A stretch of 64,000 nucleotides of DNA from Mycolicibacterium sp. CH28 (GTDB taxonomy: Bacteria > Actinomycetota > Actinomycetes > Mycobacteriales > Mycobacteriaceae). This document shows, in pieces, positions 45,431 through 55,450 of the stretch. A program made the translations under genes and the position numbers. The stretch spans positions 124,001 through 188,000 of the forward strand of contig NZ_SRLQ01000004.1 of NCBI RefSeq assembly GCF_004745805.1, read 5' to 3'. Within the stretch, counting starts at the first letter, position 1, and every line of letters starts with the position of its first letter. Under the pieces are notes generated by a model, which saw nothing but the letters and a program-made list of their open reading frames with translations, did no database searches and had not been told where the DNA came from.

Positions 45431-45514
45431 TGCGGGCGGAGGGACTCGAACCCTCAAACTCTCTCGAGCACCGGCACCTAAAGCCGGCATGTTTGCCAAT
45501 TTCATCACGCCCGC
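45431..45514 (-). tRNA. tRNA-Leu (anticodon UAG)
   Basis: On the minus strand the 84-base sequence begins GCGGGCGTGATGAAATTGGC and ends GGTTCGAGTCCCTCCGCCCGCA. The acceptor stem GCGGGCG/CGCCCGC is perfect, the anticodon stem CCGGC/GCCGG encloses the loop TTTAGGT with anticodon TAG, the long variable arm is of class II (Leu) type, and the T loop is TTCGAGT. The CCA end is not encoded. It reads CUA (and other CUN) codons. Confidence 0.93.
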
Positions 45515-45665
45515 AAGCCCACCGATCCTACCGCGCGAGTCCCGGGGCCATCCCCCGCCCGCTGACCGGCGCGCTCTGCCATCCCGGCATCGGCGACCAG
45601 GTCAGTGGGCCTGCCGCCAGACCACCCCGGATCACCGGCAGGTGAGCGGATAGGTGTCCGCACGG

Positions 45666-45671
45666 TACCGT
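45666..45671 (+). promoter_or_regulatory. -10 element TACCGT, leaderless start of lprD
   Basis: TACCGT with six bases to the GTG at 45678. The same hexamer and distance are found before pncB (55439). No ribosome site. Confidence 0.5.
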
Positions 45672-45677
45672 CGTGGT

Positions 45678-46073
45678 GTGTCCACGACGCGCCGTCGCCG
45701 ATTCGGGTTGATCATCGGAGTGATGATCGCCGCAGGCGGCTGTCTGGCCCTGGGCTGGTGGCAGTGGACCAGGTTCGAGTCGACGTCGGGCACCTTTCAG
45801 AACCTCGGCTACGCGTTGCAGTGGCCAATGTTCGCCGGATTCTGCGTGTACGCCTACCGCAAGTTCATCCGCTACGAGGACGCCCCGCCCGAGCCGCCGT
45901 CGGCCGGCCATTCGGTCACCGAAATCCCGGCCGGACTGCTGCCCGAACGCCCCACGCCCGCACCCCCGTCCGACGACGTCGACCCCGTGATGCGCGAGTA
46001 CAACGCCTACCTTGCCGAGCTCGCCAAAGTTGACCAGCCGCAAGCCGAGAATCAGAACAGGACCACTGCATGA
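45678..46073 (+). CDS. lprD: LprD-type conserved membrane protein
   Basis: 131 residues, matching Rv1343c (LprD). STTRRRR leads to a hydrophobic segment at about 8-28 (LIIGVMIAAGGCLALGWWQW) with a cysteine, then RFESTSGTFQNLGYALQWPM, a second hydrophobic stretch (FAGFCVYAYRKFIRY) and a Pro-rich tail ending DPVMREYNAYLAELAK. Although named a lipoprotein in M. tuberculosis, the cysteine lies inside a membrane span and the lipobox is weak. GTG at 45678 matches the conserved N-terminus; GTG 45654 is upstream of the -10. It overlaps the next gene by four bases. Confidence 0.82.
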   Translation: MSTTRRRRFGLIIGVMIAAGGCLALGWWQWTRFESTSGTFQNLGYALQWPMFAGFCVYAYRKFIRYEDAPPEPPSAGHSVTEIPAGLLPERPTPAPPSDDVDPVMREYNAYLAELAKVDQPQAENQNRTTA

Positions 46074-46429
46074 GCGCACCCGAGACACCCGAAGCCCATC
46101 CGCAGCCGACCGTGCCGATCGAGAAGCTACGCAACGCGCTGCTCGGGTACCGGATTCTGGCGTGGACCACCGGGATCTGGCTCATCGCCCTGTGCTACGA
46201 GATCGTCCTGCGCTACGTGGTGAAGGTCGACAACCCGCCGACGTGGATCGGCGTGGTGCACGGGTGGGTGTACTTCATCTATCTGCTGTTCACCGCCAAC
46301 CTCGCGGTCAAGGTCCGCTGGCCGATCGCCAAGACCGTCGGCGTCTTGCTGGCCGGAACCATCCCGCTGCTCGGCATCATCGTCGAGCAGGTACAGACCA
46401 GAGAACTCAAGACCCGGTTCAACCTCTGA
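46070..46429 (+). CDS. DUF3817 integral membrane protein (Rv1342c-like)
   Basis: 119 residues, with three membrane spans typical of DUF3817: LLGYRILAWTTGIWLIALCYEI, WIGVVHGWVYFIYLLFTANLA and TVGVLLAGTIPLLGIIVEQV. ATG overlaps the lprD stop (ATGA), as in the M. tuberculosis pair Rv1343c-Rv1342c. Its biochemical role is unknown. The 3' end overlaps the convergent MFS gene by 11 bases. Confidence 0.85.
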   Translation: MSAPETPEAHPQPTVPIEKLRNALLGYRILAWTTGIWLIALCYEIVLRYVVKVDNPPTWIGVVHGWVYFIYLLFTANLAVKVRWPIAKTVGVLLAGTIPLLGIIVEQVQTRELKTRFNL

Positions 46430-47900
46430 CCAGAGGGGCCCTGTCCAGTTCGGCGTCCTCGTCGGCGGGCGACCGCTCGGTAACCGCCGCGGCGGCGAGA
46501 GTCGGGATCGTGAGCGCGATCACCACGCCCAGCGCCGCGGCACCGGCGGCCACCAATACCGCGATTCGGAACCCGTCGAGCGAGGGCACCTGGTGGCCGG
46601 CGAACGACATCGTCATCGTCGAGAGCACCGCACCGATGACCGCGCTGGACAGCGCGGTGCCCAGCGAGCGAGCGAGGGCGTTGACACCGTTGGCAGCCGC
46701 GGTTTCCGACACCGGAACGGCCGCGTTGATCAAAGCGGGCATGGACGCGTACGCGAAACCCACCCCCAGGCTGATGAGCGCGTTGAACACCATCACGTGC
46801 ACCGGGCTGGTCAGCAGGAAGAAACCCGCCAGGTAGGCGCCGGCGATAATCACACCGCCGACCACCAGGGTGAACTTCGGACCCCGCCGGGTCGCGACCC
46901 GAGCCGCAACAGGTGCGGCGATCATCATCGCCAGGCCGCCGGGCATCATCCACAGACCCGCACGCAGCATCGACTGCCCGAGGCCGAAGCCGGTCTGAGT
47001 GGGTGATTCGAGGATCTGCGGTCCGATCAACGACATCGCGAACATCGCAAAACCGATCGCCACCGACGCCACATTGGTGGTCAGCACCGGCCGGGTCAGC
47101 GTGGTGCGCAGATCGACCACCGGCGACGGCGTCCGGAACTGCCACCAGGCGAAGATCGCGAACACCGCGACGGATGCGCCCACCAACCCCAGCGTCGTCG
47201 TACTCGTCCAGCCCCACGCCGAGCCCTTGGAGATCGCGAGCAGAAGCGTCACCAGCCCGACGGTCAGCAACACCGTTCCCAGCGGGTCGAGACGGTCACT
47301 GGAGCTGGCCGGAATTCTCGGCACGACAAGGAAGAACAACAGCAGCGAGCACACGCCAAGACCGGCCACGAACCAGAACAGCGTGTGCCAGTCGAACTTC
47401 TGCGCGATCAGGGCCGCCAACGGCAGGCCCAGCGCACCGCCCACCCCCAGTGACGCACTGATCAGACCCATCGCAGCCCCGACGCGATCGGCCGGCACCG
47501 AGGCCCGCAGCACGCTGATGGACAGCGGGATGATCGGGATGCCCAGACCCTGCAACCCACGCCCGACGATGAACGGCACGAGGGAACTGGTCGTCGCCGC
47601 GACCACGGATCCGAGCGTAAGCGCGGTCGCACAGACAATCAGGATTGGTTTGGGGCCGTACAAGTCGCCCAGCCGGCCGAACACCGGGGTGGTCACCGCG
47701 GCCGCCAACAAGGTCACCGTGATAGCCCACGACGCGTTGGCCGGGCTCGTGCCCAAGAGCAGGGGCAGTTCGGGAACGAGCGGGATGATCAGCGTCTGCA
47801 TCAGCGACACGCTGATACCAGCCGTCGCCAAGACGGCGATCAGGACTCCGGGGTGCGCCGCCCGGACCGGATGACGGCCCACGCCAGCATGGTGACACAT
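46419..47900 (-). CDS. MFS drug:H+ antiporter, DHA2 (14-span) family
   Basis: 493-residue membrane protein with about 14 spans. Family motifs include ITVTLLAAAVTTPVFGRLGDLYGPK (motif A) and LQGLGIPIIPLSISVLRASV (motif C region). A substrate such as a drug, dye or metabolite is expected to be exported with proton uptake. It is inserted between orthologues of Rv1342c and Rv1341, which are neighbours in M. tuberculosis. ATG at 47900 lacks a good ribosome site; a start at one of the following GTG codons (GVGRHPVR) is possible. The acidic C-terminal tail is cytoplasmic. Confidence 0.88.
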   Translation of the reverse strand: MCHHAGVGRHPVRAAHPGVLIAVLATAGISVSLMQTLIIPLVPELPLLLGTSPANASWAITVTLLAAAVTTPVFGRLGDLYGPKPILIVCATALTLGSVVAATTSSLVPFIVGRGLQGLGIPIIPLSISVLRASVPADRVGAAMGLISASLGVGGALGLPLAALIAQKFDWHTLFWFVAGLGVCSLLLFFLVVPRIPASSSDRLDPLGTVLLTVGLVTLLLAISKGSAWGWTSTTTLGLVGASVAVFAIFAWWQFRTPSPVVDLRTTLTRPVLTTNVASVAIGFAMFAMSLIGPQILESPTQTGFGLGQSMLRAGLWMMPGGLAMMIAAPVAARVATRRGPKFTLVVGGVIIAGAYLAGFFLLTSPVHVMVFNALISLGVGFAYASMPALINAAVPVSETAAANGVNALARSLGTALSSAVIGAVLSTMTMSFAGHQVPSLDGFRIAVLVAAGAAALGVVIALTIPTLAAAAVTERSPADEDAELDRAPLVRG

Positions 47901-47926
47901 TAGATGCGCTAGGAAAATTGCCGATC

Positions 47927-48538
47927 TCAGTCGAGCAGCGCGCGCAGCGCCGGCACCAACAGCGCCAAGGCCCGGCCGCGATGTGATGCCGCATCCTTTT
48001 CGGCCGGGCTCAGCTGCGCGGCGCTTCGGCTCTCACCCTGCGGGACGAACACCGGGTCATAGCCGAATCCACCCTCACCGCAAGGGTTCCGCGCGATCGC
48101 GCCAGGCCACTCGCCGCGCACCACGGTGCTCTCGGCCGTGGTGGGGCCGGACACCAGAGCGCACGCCGACACGAACGCCGCCGACCGCCGCTCGTCAGGC
48201 ACATCACGCAGCTGAGCCAGCAGCAGCTCATAGTTCGCCACGTCGTTGCCGTGCACCCCGGACCACCGCGCCGACAGCACACCGGGCATCCCGTTGAGGG
48301 CGGCGACCTCCAGGCCCGAATCGTCGGCGATGGTCGGCAGACCGGTCGCGGCATACCCGTCGCGGGCCTTGGCCAGTGCGTTGTCCTCGAAAGAGGCACC
48401 CGTCTCCGGTGCCTCCTCGAATGGCGGCACATCGTCGAGGGATACCAACGTCAGTCCCGAGATGCCGGCCGCGTCGAGCACCCGGCGCAACTCGGCCAGT
48501 TTCTTCGCGTTGCGGCTGGCGACCAGGAGTCGCGCCAT
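47927..48538 (-). CDS. rdgB: XTP/dITP pyrophosphatase (RdgB/HAM1)
   Basis: 203-residue Ham1-family enzyme that hydrolyses dITP, XTP and ITP to monophosphates and so keeps damaged purines out of nucleic acids. The N-terminal LLVASRNAKKLAELRRVL, TGASFEDNALAKARDGYAA, IADDSGLEVAALNGMPGVLSARWSG and GEGGFGYDPVFVPQG motifs cover the metal and base-binding sites. ATG at 48538 is two bases past the rph stop, so rph and rdgB are coupled. Orthologue of Rv1341. Confidence 0.94.
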   Translation of the reverse strand: MARLLVASRNAKKLAELRRVLDAAGISGLTLVSLDDVPPFEEAPETGASFEDNALAKARDGYAATGLPTIADDSGLEVAALNGMPGVLSARWSGVHGNDVANYELLLAQLRDVPDERRSAAFVSACALVSGPTTAESTVVRGEWPGAIARNPCGEGGFGYDPVFVPQGESRSAAQLSPAEKDAASHRGRALALLVPALRALLD

Positions 48539-48540
48539 CG

Positions 48541-49320
48541 TCAGGAGCCGAACGACTTCTTCGACGGCGGCCCTTCCGGCAGCACCCCGGGATAGGGCAG
48601 CGCCAGGGCGTCGCGCTGGACGGCGAACAGAGTTTCGCAAGCCCCCAGCGCGGCGTCGAGCATCTTGTCCAGCGTCGAACGCGGGAAGGTCGCCCCCTCG
48701 CCGGTGCCCTGGATCTCCACCAGCGTTCCGGTATCGGTGGCCACGACGTTCATGTCGACCTCGGCGCGCGAATCCTCTTCGTAGGGCAGATCGACGCGCA
48801 CCCGGCCGTCGACCACCCCGACGCTGACCGCGGCGATCGCACAGGACAACGGGCGGGGGTCGGACAACTTGCCGGCCGCCGCCAGATACGCCACCGCGTC
48901 GGAAAGCGCGACATAGGCACCGGTGATCGCCGCGGTGCGCGTCCCGCCGTCGGCCTGCAACACGTCACAGTCGATGGCAATGGTGTTCTCGCCCAGGGCG
49001 GCCAGGTCGATACAGGCTCGCAGGGAGCGCCCGACCAGCCGGCTGATCTCCTGGGTGCGCCCGCCGAGGCGGCCCTTCACCGATTCCCGATCCGACCGGG
49101 TGTGGGTGGCCGCGGGCAGCATCGCGTACTCAGCGGTCAGCCAGCCCTCCCCCGAGCCCTTACGCCACCGGGGCACACCCTCGTTGACGCTGGCCGTGCA
49201 CATGACCCGGGTCTCGCCAAACGTGATGAGAACCGAGCCGGCCGGATGGGAAGTGAAGCCGCGGGTGATGGTCACCGGTCGCAGCTCGTCGTCAAGCCTG
49301 CCGTCTTGTCGTCGGGACAC
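48541..49320 (-). CDS. rph: Ribonuclease PH
   Basis: 259-residue phosphorolytic 3'-5' exoribonuclease that trims tRNA precursor 3' ends. [20 protein letters not shown], the phosphate-binding [12 protein letters not shown] and [27 protein letters not shown], and [15 protein letters not shown] are conserved RNase PH motifs, and the length fits. It lies with rdgB in the order of Rv1340-Rv1341. No frameshift is seen. Confidence 0.95.
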   Translation of the reverse strand: MSRRQDGRLDDELRPVTITRGFTSHPAGSVLITFGETRVMCTASVNEGVPRWRKGSGEGWLTAEYAMLPAATHTRSDRESVKGRLGGRTQEISRLVGRSLRACIDLAALGENTIAIDCDVLQADGGTRTAAITGAYVALSDAVAYLAAAGKLSDPRPLSCAIAAVSVGVVDGRVRVDLPYEEDSRAEVDMNVVATDTGTLVEIQGTGEGATFPRSTLDKMLDAALGACETLFAVQRDALALPYPGVLPEGPPSKKSFGS

Positions 49321-49363
49321 CCGGCAACCCTAGCTCGGCGCTCCGGCACGGGAGCCGAGCGGG

Positions 49364-50131
49364 TCAGGAGCGACGGATGTCGATCGCCTCGCCGCACACC
49401 ACGGCGTGCACCGGACCGTCGAACTCCGCCTTGGCCTCGCTGATCACGTCTTCCCGCGAGGTCCACGGCGGGATGTGGGTCAGTAACAGCTCACCGACAC
49501 CGGCGCGCCTGGCGATCTGCCCTGCGTCAGTCCCCGACAAGTGCAGATGCGGCGGCCGGTCGGCCGCGTGCGTCCACGACGCCTCACACAGAAACATGTC
49601 CGCGCCCCTGGCCAGCTCGACCAGCGACTCACACACCCCGGTGTCGCCGCTGTAGACCAGCGTCGCCCCGGACGGATCGGTGATGCGCATGCCGAACGAC
49701 TCGGTCGGGTGCGTCACCAACCGGGGCAGCACAGTGAGCGAACCGAACTGCGCCGCCTGGCCGTCCACCCAGTGCCGGATCTCGAAGATGTCCGAGAAGT
49801 CATCGAGCTCACCGCCCAGCGGCGACGACGCCGCAGCCAGCCGAGCCCAGGTATCGCTGGGCCCGTACATGATCCCGCGCCCCCTGGCCGGTGTCGGGTG
49901 ATAGCGCCGCCACACGAAAAGGCCGGGCAGATCCAGGCAGTGATCGGCATGCAAATGCGACAGCAGAACGTGGACCTCGTTGGGGTCGGCGTAGCGCTGC
50001 AGCGCACCGAGCACCCCGCCGCCGAAGTCGAGGACCAACGGCGGTGTGTCCGGTGCCGTCAGCAGGTAGCCGGACGCCGGCGAATCGGGCCCGACAACAC
50101 TGCCGGAGCAACCGAGGACGGTGATTCGCAC
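49364..50131 (-). CDS. Metallo-beta-lactamase-fold cAMP phosphodiesterase (Rv1339-like)
   Basis: 255-residue MBL-fold hydrolase. Metal ligands are in SHLHADHCLD (His59, His61, Asp63, His64), the THPTESFGMRI, VYSGDTGVCESL and CEASWTH segments and the late LTHIPPWT. Rv1339, the M. tuberculosis orthologue, is reported as an atypical class II cAMP phosphodiesterase affecting antibiotic tolerance. GTG at 50131 is followed by RITVLGCSGSVVGPD, the conserved beginning; a GTG at 50137 is two codons earlier. It sits between murI and rph. Confidence 0.88.
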   Translation of the reverse strand: MRITVLGCSGSVVGPDSPASGYLLTAPDTPPLVLDFGGGVLGALQRYADPNEVHVLLSHLHADHCLDLPGLFVWRRYHPTPARGRGIMYGPSDTWARLAAASSPLGGELDDFSDIFEIRHWVDGQAAQFGSLTVLPRLVTHPTESFGMRITDPSGATLVYSGDTGVCESLVELARGADMFLCEASWTHAADRPPHLHLSGTDAGQIARRAGVGELLLTHIPPWTSREDVISEAKAEFDGPVHAVVCGEAIDIRRS

Positions 50132-50195
50132 AGCCACAAGCTTGCCATGCCCGCAACGCCGGAGAAGAAAACACGACGGCTTTGGATACCAAGAA

Positions 50196-51017
50196 TCACT
50201 TCTGGGCGCCGACGTGACGTTGCACCGGTCGAACACCGGTGACCACCGGCCCCAAGAACCGGGCGGCCAGTGCGATGAACGCCTCCGGGTCACCGGTCGC
50301 CTCGAAGATCCGGGTCACCGCCGGCGAGTCGTGCGGTCGCAGCAGATCACGCTCGGTCAGCACCCGCAGCAGATCCTTGGCGGTCTCTTCCGCCGAGGAC
50401 ACCAGCGTGACCGAGTCCCCCATCGCCAGCTGAATCAGGCCCGACAGCAACGGATAGTGCGTACAGCCCAGCACCAGGGTGTCGACCTGCGCCCGCTGCA
50501 TCGGCTCCAAATACCCTTCGGCCAGATTGAGCACTTGCCGCCCGCTGGTGACACCCCGCTCGACGAAGTCCACGAACCGGGGGCAGGCCACCGCCGTGAC
50601 GTCGATATCGCGAGCGGCGGCGAACGCGTCCTGGTAGGCCGCCGAGGCGATGGTCGCCTGGGTCCCGATCACCCCGATGCGGCCGGTCCGGGTCGTGGCC
50701 ACGGCGCGCCGCACCGCCGGCAGGATCACCTCGACGACGGGAACGTCGTAGCGTTCGCGGGCGTCCCGCAGACAGGCCGACGATGCGGTGTTGCAGGCGA
50801 TGACCAGCGCCTTCACGCCGCGGTTGACGAGGTCGTCGCCGATGGCCAGCGCATGGGCGCGAACCTCCGGGATGCTCAGCGGCCCGTACGGTCCGTTGCC
50901 GGTGTCGCCGACGTAGATGATGTCCTCGTCGGGCAGCTGGTCGATGATCGAGCGGGCCACCGTCAGCCCGCCGACGCCGGAGTCGAAGATACCGACGGGC
51001 GCGAAGCGGTCGGTCAT
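50196..51017 (-). CDS. murI: Glutamate racemase
   Basis: 273-residue enzyme that makes D-glutamate for peptidoglycan. The two catalytic cysteines Cys75 (ACNTASS) and Cys185 (GCTHYPL) are present, with [12 protein letters not shown] and [11 protein letters not shown] substrate motifs. In M. tuberculosis MurI also inhibits gyrase. ATG overlaps the rhomboid gene stop as ATGA. Orthologue of Rv1338. Confidence 0.95.
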   Translation of the reverse strand: MTDRFAPVGIFDSGVGGLTVARSIIDQLPDEDIIYVGDTGNGPYGPLSIPEVRAHALAIGDDLVNRGVKALVIACNTASSACLRDARERYDVPVVEVILPAVRRAVATTRTGRIGVIGTQATIASAAYQDAFAAARDIDVTAVACPRFVDFVERGVTSGRQVLNLAEGYLEPMQRAQVDTLVLGCTHYPLLSGLIQLAMGDSVTLVSSAEETAKDLLRVLTERDLLRPHDSPAVTRIFEATGDPEAFIALAARFLGPVVTGVRPVQRHVGAQK

Positions 51018-51682
51018 GACGGCAGTCCGGGAAGCTGGCCGGACTTGCTGCGTTCCCTGGCCTTGCGTTCCGGGCCGGACAGCCAGTAAGCCGCCAGGAC
51101 ACCGGCCACCGCGCCGCACAGGTGCCCCTGCCAGGACACCCCGCCGCAGCGGTCCAGTTCGGGGACCGCGCCCCACAGGACACCGCCGTAGACCAGCAAC
51201 ACGACGATCCCGGTGACGATCCACCACACGTGGCGGGTGAACCAGCCGAACACCAGCAGGAAGGCCAGCCAGCCGAAAATCAGCCCGGAGGCACCGATGT
51301 GGTTGGTCTCCAATCCGCAGCCGATATTGCCGATCAACCAGGTGCCAAACCCGCCGACGATCCAGATGATGGCGGTGGCCCAGACGAATCGGGCCATACC
51401 GGTCAGCGTCATCAGGAAGCCCAACACCAGCGCCGGCACGGTGTTGGCAGCCAGGTGTTGCCAGCCGCCGTGCAACAGCGGGGCGAAGACGATGCCCCAC
51501 AAGCCGTCGGTCTCCAGCGGCCGGATTCCGTTGCGATCCAGGGAATGCCCGGACAACTGGTCGATGAGTTCGATGATGTAGAGCAGGGCGACGAACGACA
51601 GGATGGTGGCGCCGCCGACCTTCCAGGCCGGGGGCTTCTTGGGCGGCTGCGGAGTGACCGAATAGCCCAACGGCTGGTTCAT
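51014..51682 (-). CDS. Rhomboid-family intramembrane serine protease
   Basis: 222-residue membrane protein with about six spans. The HLAAN motif (76-80), the nucleophile Ser132 in [10 protein letters not shown] and the catalytic His187 in [11 protein letters not shown] form an active rhomboid dyad. It cleaves membrane protein substrates within the bilayer; those substrates are unknown in mycobacteria. ATG at 51682 has GAGAAG upstream. Orthologue of Rv1337, coupled with murI. Confidence 0.9.
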   Translation of the reverse strand: MNQPLGYSVTPQPPKKPPAWKVGGATILSFVALLYIIELIDQLSGHSLDRNGIRPLETDGLWGIVFAPLLHGGWQHLAANTVPALVLGFLMTLTGMARFVWATAIIWIVGGFGTWLIGNIGCGLETNHIGASGLIFGWLAFLLVFGWFTRHVWWIVTGIVVLLVYGGVLWGAVPELDRCGGVSWQGHLCGAVAGVLAAYWLSGPERKARERSKSGQLPGLPS

Positions 51683-51701
51683 CCGCTTCTCGCCTCCACT
51701 T

Positions 51702-52688
<987 letters not shown>

Positions 52689-52961
52689 TCAGCCGCCCGC
52701 CACGGCGGGCAGGATCGTGACCGAGTCGCCGTCGGCGACCTCGGTGGCCAGACCACCGGAGAACCGGACATCCTCGTCGTTGACGTAGATGTTGACGAAC
52801 CGGTTGAGCTTGCCGTTCTCCAGCAGCCGCGCCGAGATGCCGGAGTAGTTCGTCTCCAGGTCGGCGATCACGGCTTGTAGCGTCACACCGCTGGCGGTGA
52901 CCCGCTTCTCGCCGCCGGTGTGGCCGCGCAGGATAGTCGGGACGGACACCTCAACGGACAT
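52689..52961 (-). CDS. cysO: Sulfur carrier protein CysO
   Basis: 90-residue ubiquitin-like ThiS/MoaD-fold protein with C-terminal diglycine (AVAGG). It carries sulfide as a C-terminal thiocarboxylate that CysM transfers to form a CysO-cysteine adduct. VSVPTILRGHTGGEKRVTAS and ILPAVAGG are conserved features. ATG at 52961 is 14 bases after the mec stop; the longer open frame upstream overlaps mec and is not used. Orthologue of Rv1335. Confidence 0.94.
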   Translation of the reverse strand: MSVEVSVPTILRGHTGGEKRVTASGVTLQAVIADLETNYSGISARLLENGKLNRFVNIYVNDEDVRFSGGLATEVADGDSVTILPAVAGG

Positions 52962-52975
52962 GGGTGGCTCCTTCT

Positions 52976-53395
52976 TCAGCTCTCGTACTGCTCGACGACG
53001 GTGACGGGTTCCTCGCTGACCACGCCCTCGAGGATTCGGTAACTGCGCACCTCGTGGACGTCCGGGTCGCGGGTGGACACCAGTACGTAGTGCGCGTGGG
53101 GCTCGGCGGCGTAGGAGATGTCGGTGCGACTCGGGTAGGCCTCGGTCGCGGTATGCGAGTGATAGATGACGACCGGGACCTCGTCGGCTTCGTCCATCTG
53201 GCGCCACACCTTGAGCTGCTCACCGGAGTCGAACCGGTAGAACGTCGGCGACCGCTCGGCGTTGAGCATCGGGATGTGCCGCTCGGGACGATCGGAGCCG
53301 TCCGGTCCGGCGAGCACACCACAGGCCTCGTCGGGGTGATCGGCGCGGGCGTGGGCGACCATGGCGTCGACCAGGTCGGCTCGAATCACCAGCAC
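52976..53395 (-). CDS. mec: JAMM metalloprotease Mec
   Basis: 139-residue Zn-dependent peptidase that releases cysteine from the CysO-cysteine adduct. The JAMM residues are Glu23, His79 and His81 of HSHT, Ser89 and Asp92 in PSRTDISYA. GTG start at 53395 fits the conserved LVIRADLVDAMVAHA beginning. It is encoded between the P1 peptidase and cysO and completes the CysO-CysM pathway. Orthologue of Rv1334. Confidence 0.94.
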   Translation of the reverse strand: MLVIRADLVDAMVAHARADHPDEACGVLAGPDGSDRPERHIPMLNAERSPTFYRFDSGEQLKVWRQMDEADEVPVVIYHSHTATEAYPSRTDISYAAEPHAHYVLVSTRDPDVHEVRSYRILEGVVSEEPVTVVEQYES

Positions 53396-53419
53396 GGCCG
53401 GGTCCCTCCTGGGTTGAAG

Positions 53420-54451
53420 TCAGCGCACCTCGAACGCACCGGGCAACATGTCGCGGTACGTCGGTATTCCTGCCGCCGACTCGGCAGCCAGCACGGCAAC
53501 CAGCACCGCGCGCGCCAAACAGTCGGCAGCGACCGCGCCGAGCCGCGCGAGCGCCTTGGTCTCCGGCACCATCGCCAGCGGCGTGGCCGGTTCGGGTTCG
53601 AGCTCGACAGCGCCGGTGGCCAAGGCGAAGACGGTGTCGCCGTCGAGCGGGGTGTGGGCCGGCCGGATGGTGTGCGCCAGACCGTCCTGCGCAGCGACCG
53701 CGAAGCGGCGGCAAGCCGCCGGGGACAACGCGGCATCGGTGGCGACCACCGCGATGGTGGTGTTGAGCGGGCTGGATTCGGCGTCGAGGGCGGCGAGCGC
53801 GGCAATCTGCTCGGCGGGCGGCGTGACCAGCCCGAATTCCTTGATCAAGTGGTTCATCCAGGGCAGGCCGGTGGCCGGGTCCACGACGTTGCCGGCGCTG
53901 TTGACGACGACGATCGCACCGACGGTCACCCCGGAATCGAGTGTCATCGACGCGGTGCCGACCCCGCCCTTGAGCACGGCGGCGCGCGCACCGACGCCGG
54001 CGCCGACGGTGCCGACCGCGACGTCCGCACCGGCCGACTGCGCGGCCGCATAACCGAACTCGGCCGTCGGCCGACACCCCCAACCGCCGACCAGAAGATC
54101 AAAAATCACGGCGGCCGGAACGATCGGGACGACCCCGCCTTCCATCGCCACACCGCGGCCCTGCTCCTCCAGCCAGGTCATCACGCCGTCGGCGGCGGCG
54201 AGCCCGTAGGCACTGCCGCCGGTCAGCACGACCGCGTCGACGTGCCGCACGCTGTTGGACGGGTCGAGCAGATCGGTCTCGCGGCTGCCGGGCGCGCCAC
54301 CGCGGACGTCGACGGCCCCAACGGTGCCCGGCGGCGCGACGATGACGGTGCTGCCGCAGGCCCACCCGGACCCCAGTGCCGCGTCGGGGTCGAGGCGGTC
54401 GTGGTGACCGACCAGGATTCCGGCGACGTCGGTTATCGAGCCCCTACTCAT
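53420..54451 (-). CDS. P1-family (DmpA/NylC-like) N-terminal nucleophile hydrolase
   Basis: 343-residue homologue of Rv1333. P1 enzymes cleave themselves before a Ser or Thr that becomes the nucleophile, here probably Thr in SSPLNTTIAVVATDA. Gly-rich ADVLTGGSAYGLAAADGVM-like (VVLTGGSAYGLAAADG) and GGVGTASMTLDSGVTVGAIV segments match. Aminopeptidase, amidase or cyclic peptide hydrolase activity is possible. ATG overlaps the DUF2017 stop as ATGA, so it belongs to the clpS-DUF2017 unit. Confidence 0.85.
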   Translation of the reverse strand: MSRGSITDVAGILVGHHDRLDPDAALGSGWACGSTVIVAPPGTVGAVDVRGGAPGSRETDLLDPSNSVRHVDAVVLTGGSAYGLAAADGVMTWLEEQGRGVAMEGGVVPIVPAAVIFDLLVGGWGCRPTAEFGYAAAQSAGADVAVGTVGAGVGARAAVLKGGVGTASMTLDSGVTVGAIVVVNSAGNVVDPATGLPWMNHLIKEFGLVTPPAEQIAALAALDAESSPLNTTIAVVATDAALSPAACRRFAVAAQDGLAHTIRPAHTPLDGDTVFALATGAVELEPEPATPLAMVPETKALARLGAVAADCLARAVLVAVLAAESAAGIPTYRDMLPGAFEVR

Positions 54452-55035
54452 CGGATCGGTTTACCCATCAGCCCCAAAACCAGAAACTCCTGCAGCACCG
54501 TGAGCCACTGATAGACGTCGAGATGCCCTGCCAGCGGATGCTCGGGCGGCAACCGGTCGGGCCCTTCCGGACCGATCTCCAGCATGGCCCCCAGGGCCAG
54601 CCGAACGTCATTGACGGCGGCCAGCCAGGCTTCGGCGTCCTGCTCGCCGATTTCGAAGCGACCCCCGCCCTCCGGCAGAGTGTCCAGAAGGCGTTGCGCC
54701 GCAGACTTTTTCGCATCGATAATGTCCGGCTCATGCAGGCTGCGCAGGGCCCCGTTGAGGCTTTCAGCTACCGCCGAGCCGGCCGGATGGTCACGCTGAG
54801 GTTTGAAGAAGTCCGGCAGCAGCCGGCGCATCGTGGCGTCGTCCGGCGGCTGCGGGTTGCCGGCCCGGATGCCGGTGATCTCCTCCAGGGGATCCGCCGG
54901 CATCGACGACTCCCGTTCGTCGAGCATGCTCTGCACCGAGAGCACCATGTTCTTCAACAAGGCCGCTTCGTGCGGAGCCAGCGCCGACCGAAAACGGGGA
55001 CCATCGGCGGTCTCGACCCGCTTCCATTTGCGCAC
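54448..55035 (-). CDS. DUF2017 protein (Rv1332-like)
   Basis: 195 residues. RKWKRVETADGPRFRSALAP, then MVLSVQSMLDERES and the conserved DFFKPQRDH, DIIDAKKSAAQRLLDTLPEGG and MLEIGPEG segments. It is helical, soluble and of unknown function, but nearly always encoded next to clpS in actinobacteria, so a role in regulated proteolysis is inferred. GTG at 55035 has AGGAA at seven bases; the upstream ATG at 55095 would overlap clpS. Confidence 0.85.
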   Translation of the reverse strand: MRKWKRVETADGPRFRSALAPHEAALLKNMVLSVQSMLDERESSMPADPLEEITGIRAGNPQPPDDATMRRLLPDFFKPQRDHPAGSAVAESLNGALRSLHEPDIIDAKKSAAQRLLDTLPEGGGRFEIGEQDAEAWLAAVNDVRLALGAMLEIGPEGPDRLPPEHPLAGHLDVYQWLTVLQEFLVLGLMGKPIR

Positions 55036-55067
55036 GTTATTCCTGACCGCCGAACCGGCGCCGTTTC

Positions 55068-55373
55068 TCAGCGGTCCTGCTGCATGGTCGCCCACAACCC
55101 GGCGGCATGCAGTTTGGACACATCGACTTCCATGGATTCCCGGCTGCCCGACGACACTACCGCTTTGCCTTCCTGATGAACCTGCAGCATCAGCTTGGTC
55201 GCCTGCGGCTCGCTATAGCCGAATAACTTCTGGAAGACGTAGGTCACGTAGTTCATCAGGTTGACCGGATCGTCCCAGACGATGGTCACCCACGGACTGT
55301 CCGGGGCACCGACGGAATCAGTACTGTGCTCTCCGCTGGTGCCAGGCCGGGTCGGAGCTGCTTGCGAGCTCAT
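55068..55373 (-). CDS. clpS: ATP-dependent Clp protease adaptor ClpS
   Basis: 101-residue N-end-rule adaptor. After a flexible N-terminus ([16 protein letters not shown]) the core has [37 protein letters not shown] and the WATMQQDR tail. The [10 protein letters not shown] segment forms the pocket that binds destabilising N-terminal residues and hands substrates to ClpC1/ClpA. ATG at 55373 matches the family length. It is divergent from pncB with a 77-base gap. Orthologue of Rv1331. Confidence 0.94.
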   Translation of the reverse strand: MSSQAAPTRPGTSGEHSTDSVGAPDSPWVTIVWDDPVNLMNYVTYVFQKLFGYSEPQATKLMLQVHQEGKAVVSSGSRESMEVDVSKLHAAGLWATMQQDR

Positions 55374-55438
55374 GCGGTCAAGGATAGCGAGCCCACTGCA
55401 ACGCACCCAGCGCCGTATCCCCTGCGGCGCGCAGCCGA

Positions 55439-55444
55439 TACCGT
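55439..55444 (+). promoter_or_regulatory. -10 element TACCGT, leaderless start of pncB
   Basis: TACCGT with six bases to the GTG at 55451 and no ribosome site, the same arrangement as lprD. Confidence 0.5.
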
Positions 55445-55450
55445 TGCCCT

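Noticed and set aside
45254..45508. 84-codon minus-strand frame
   Set aside because: It runs through tRNA-Leu and is explained by the tRNA sequence.
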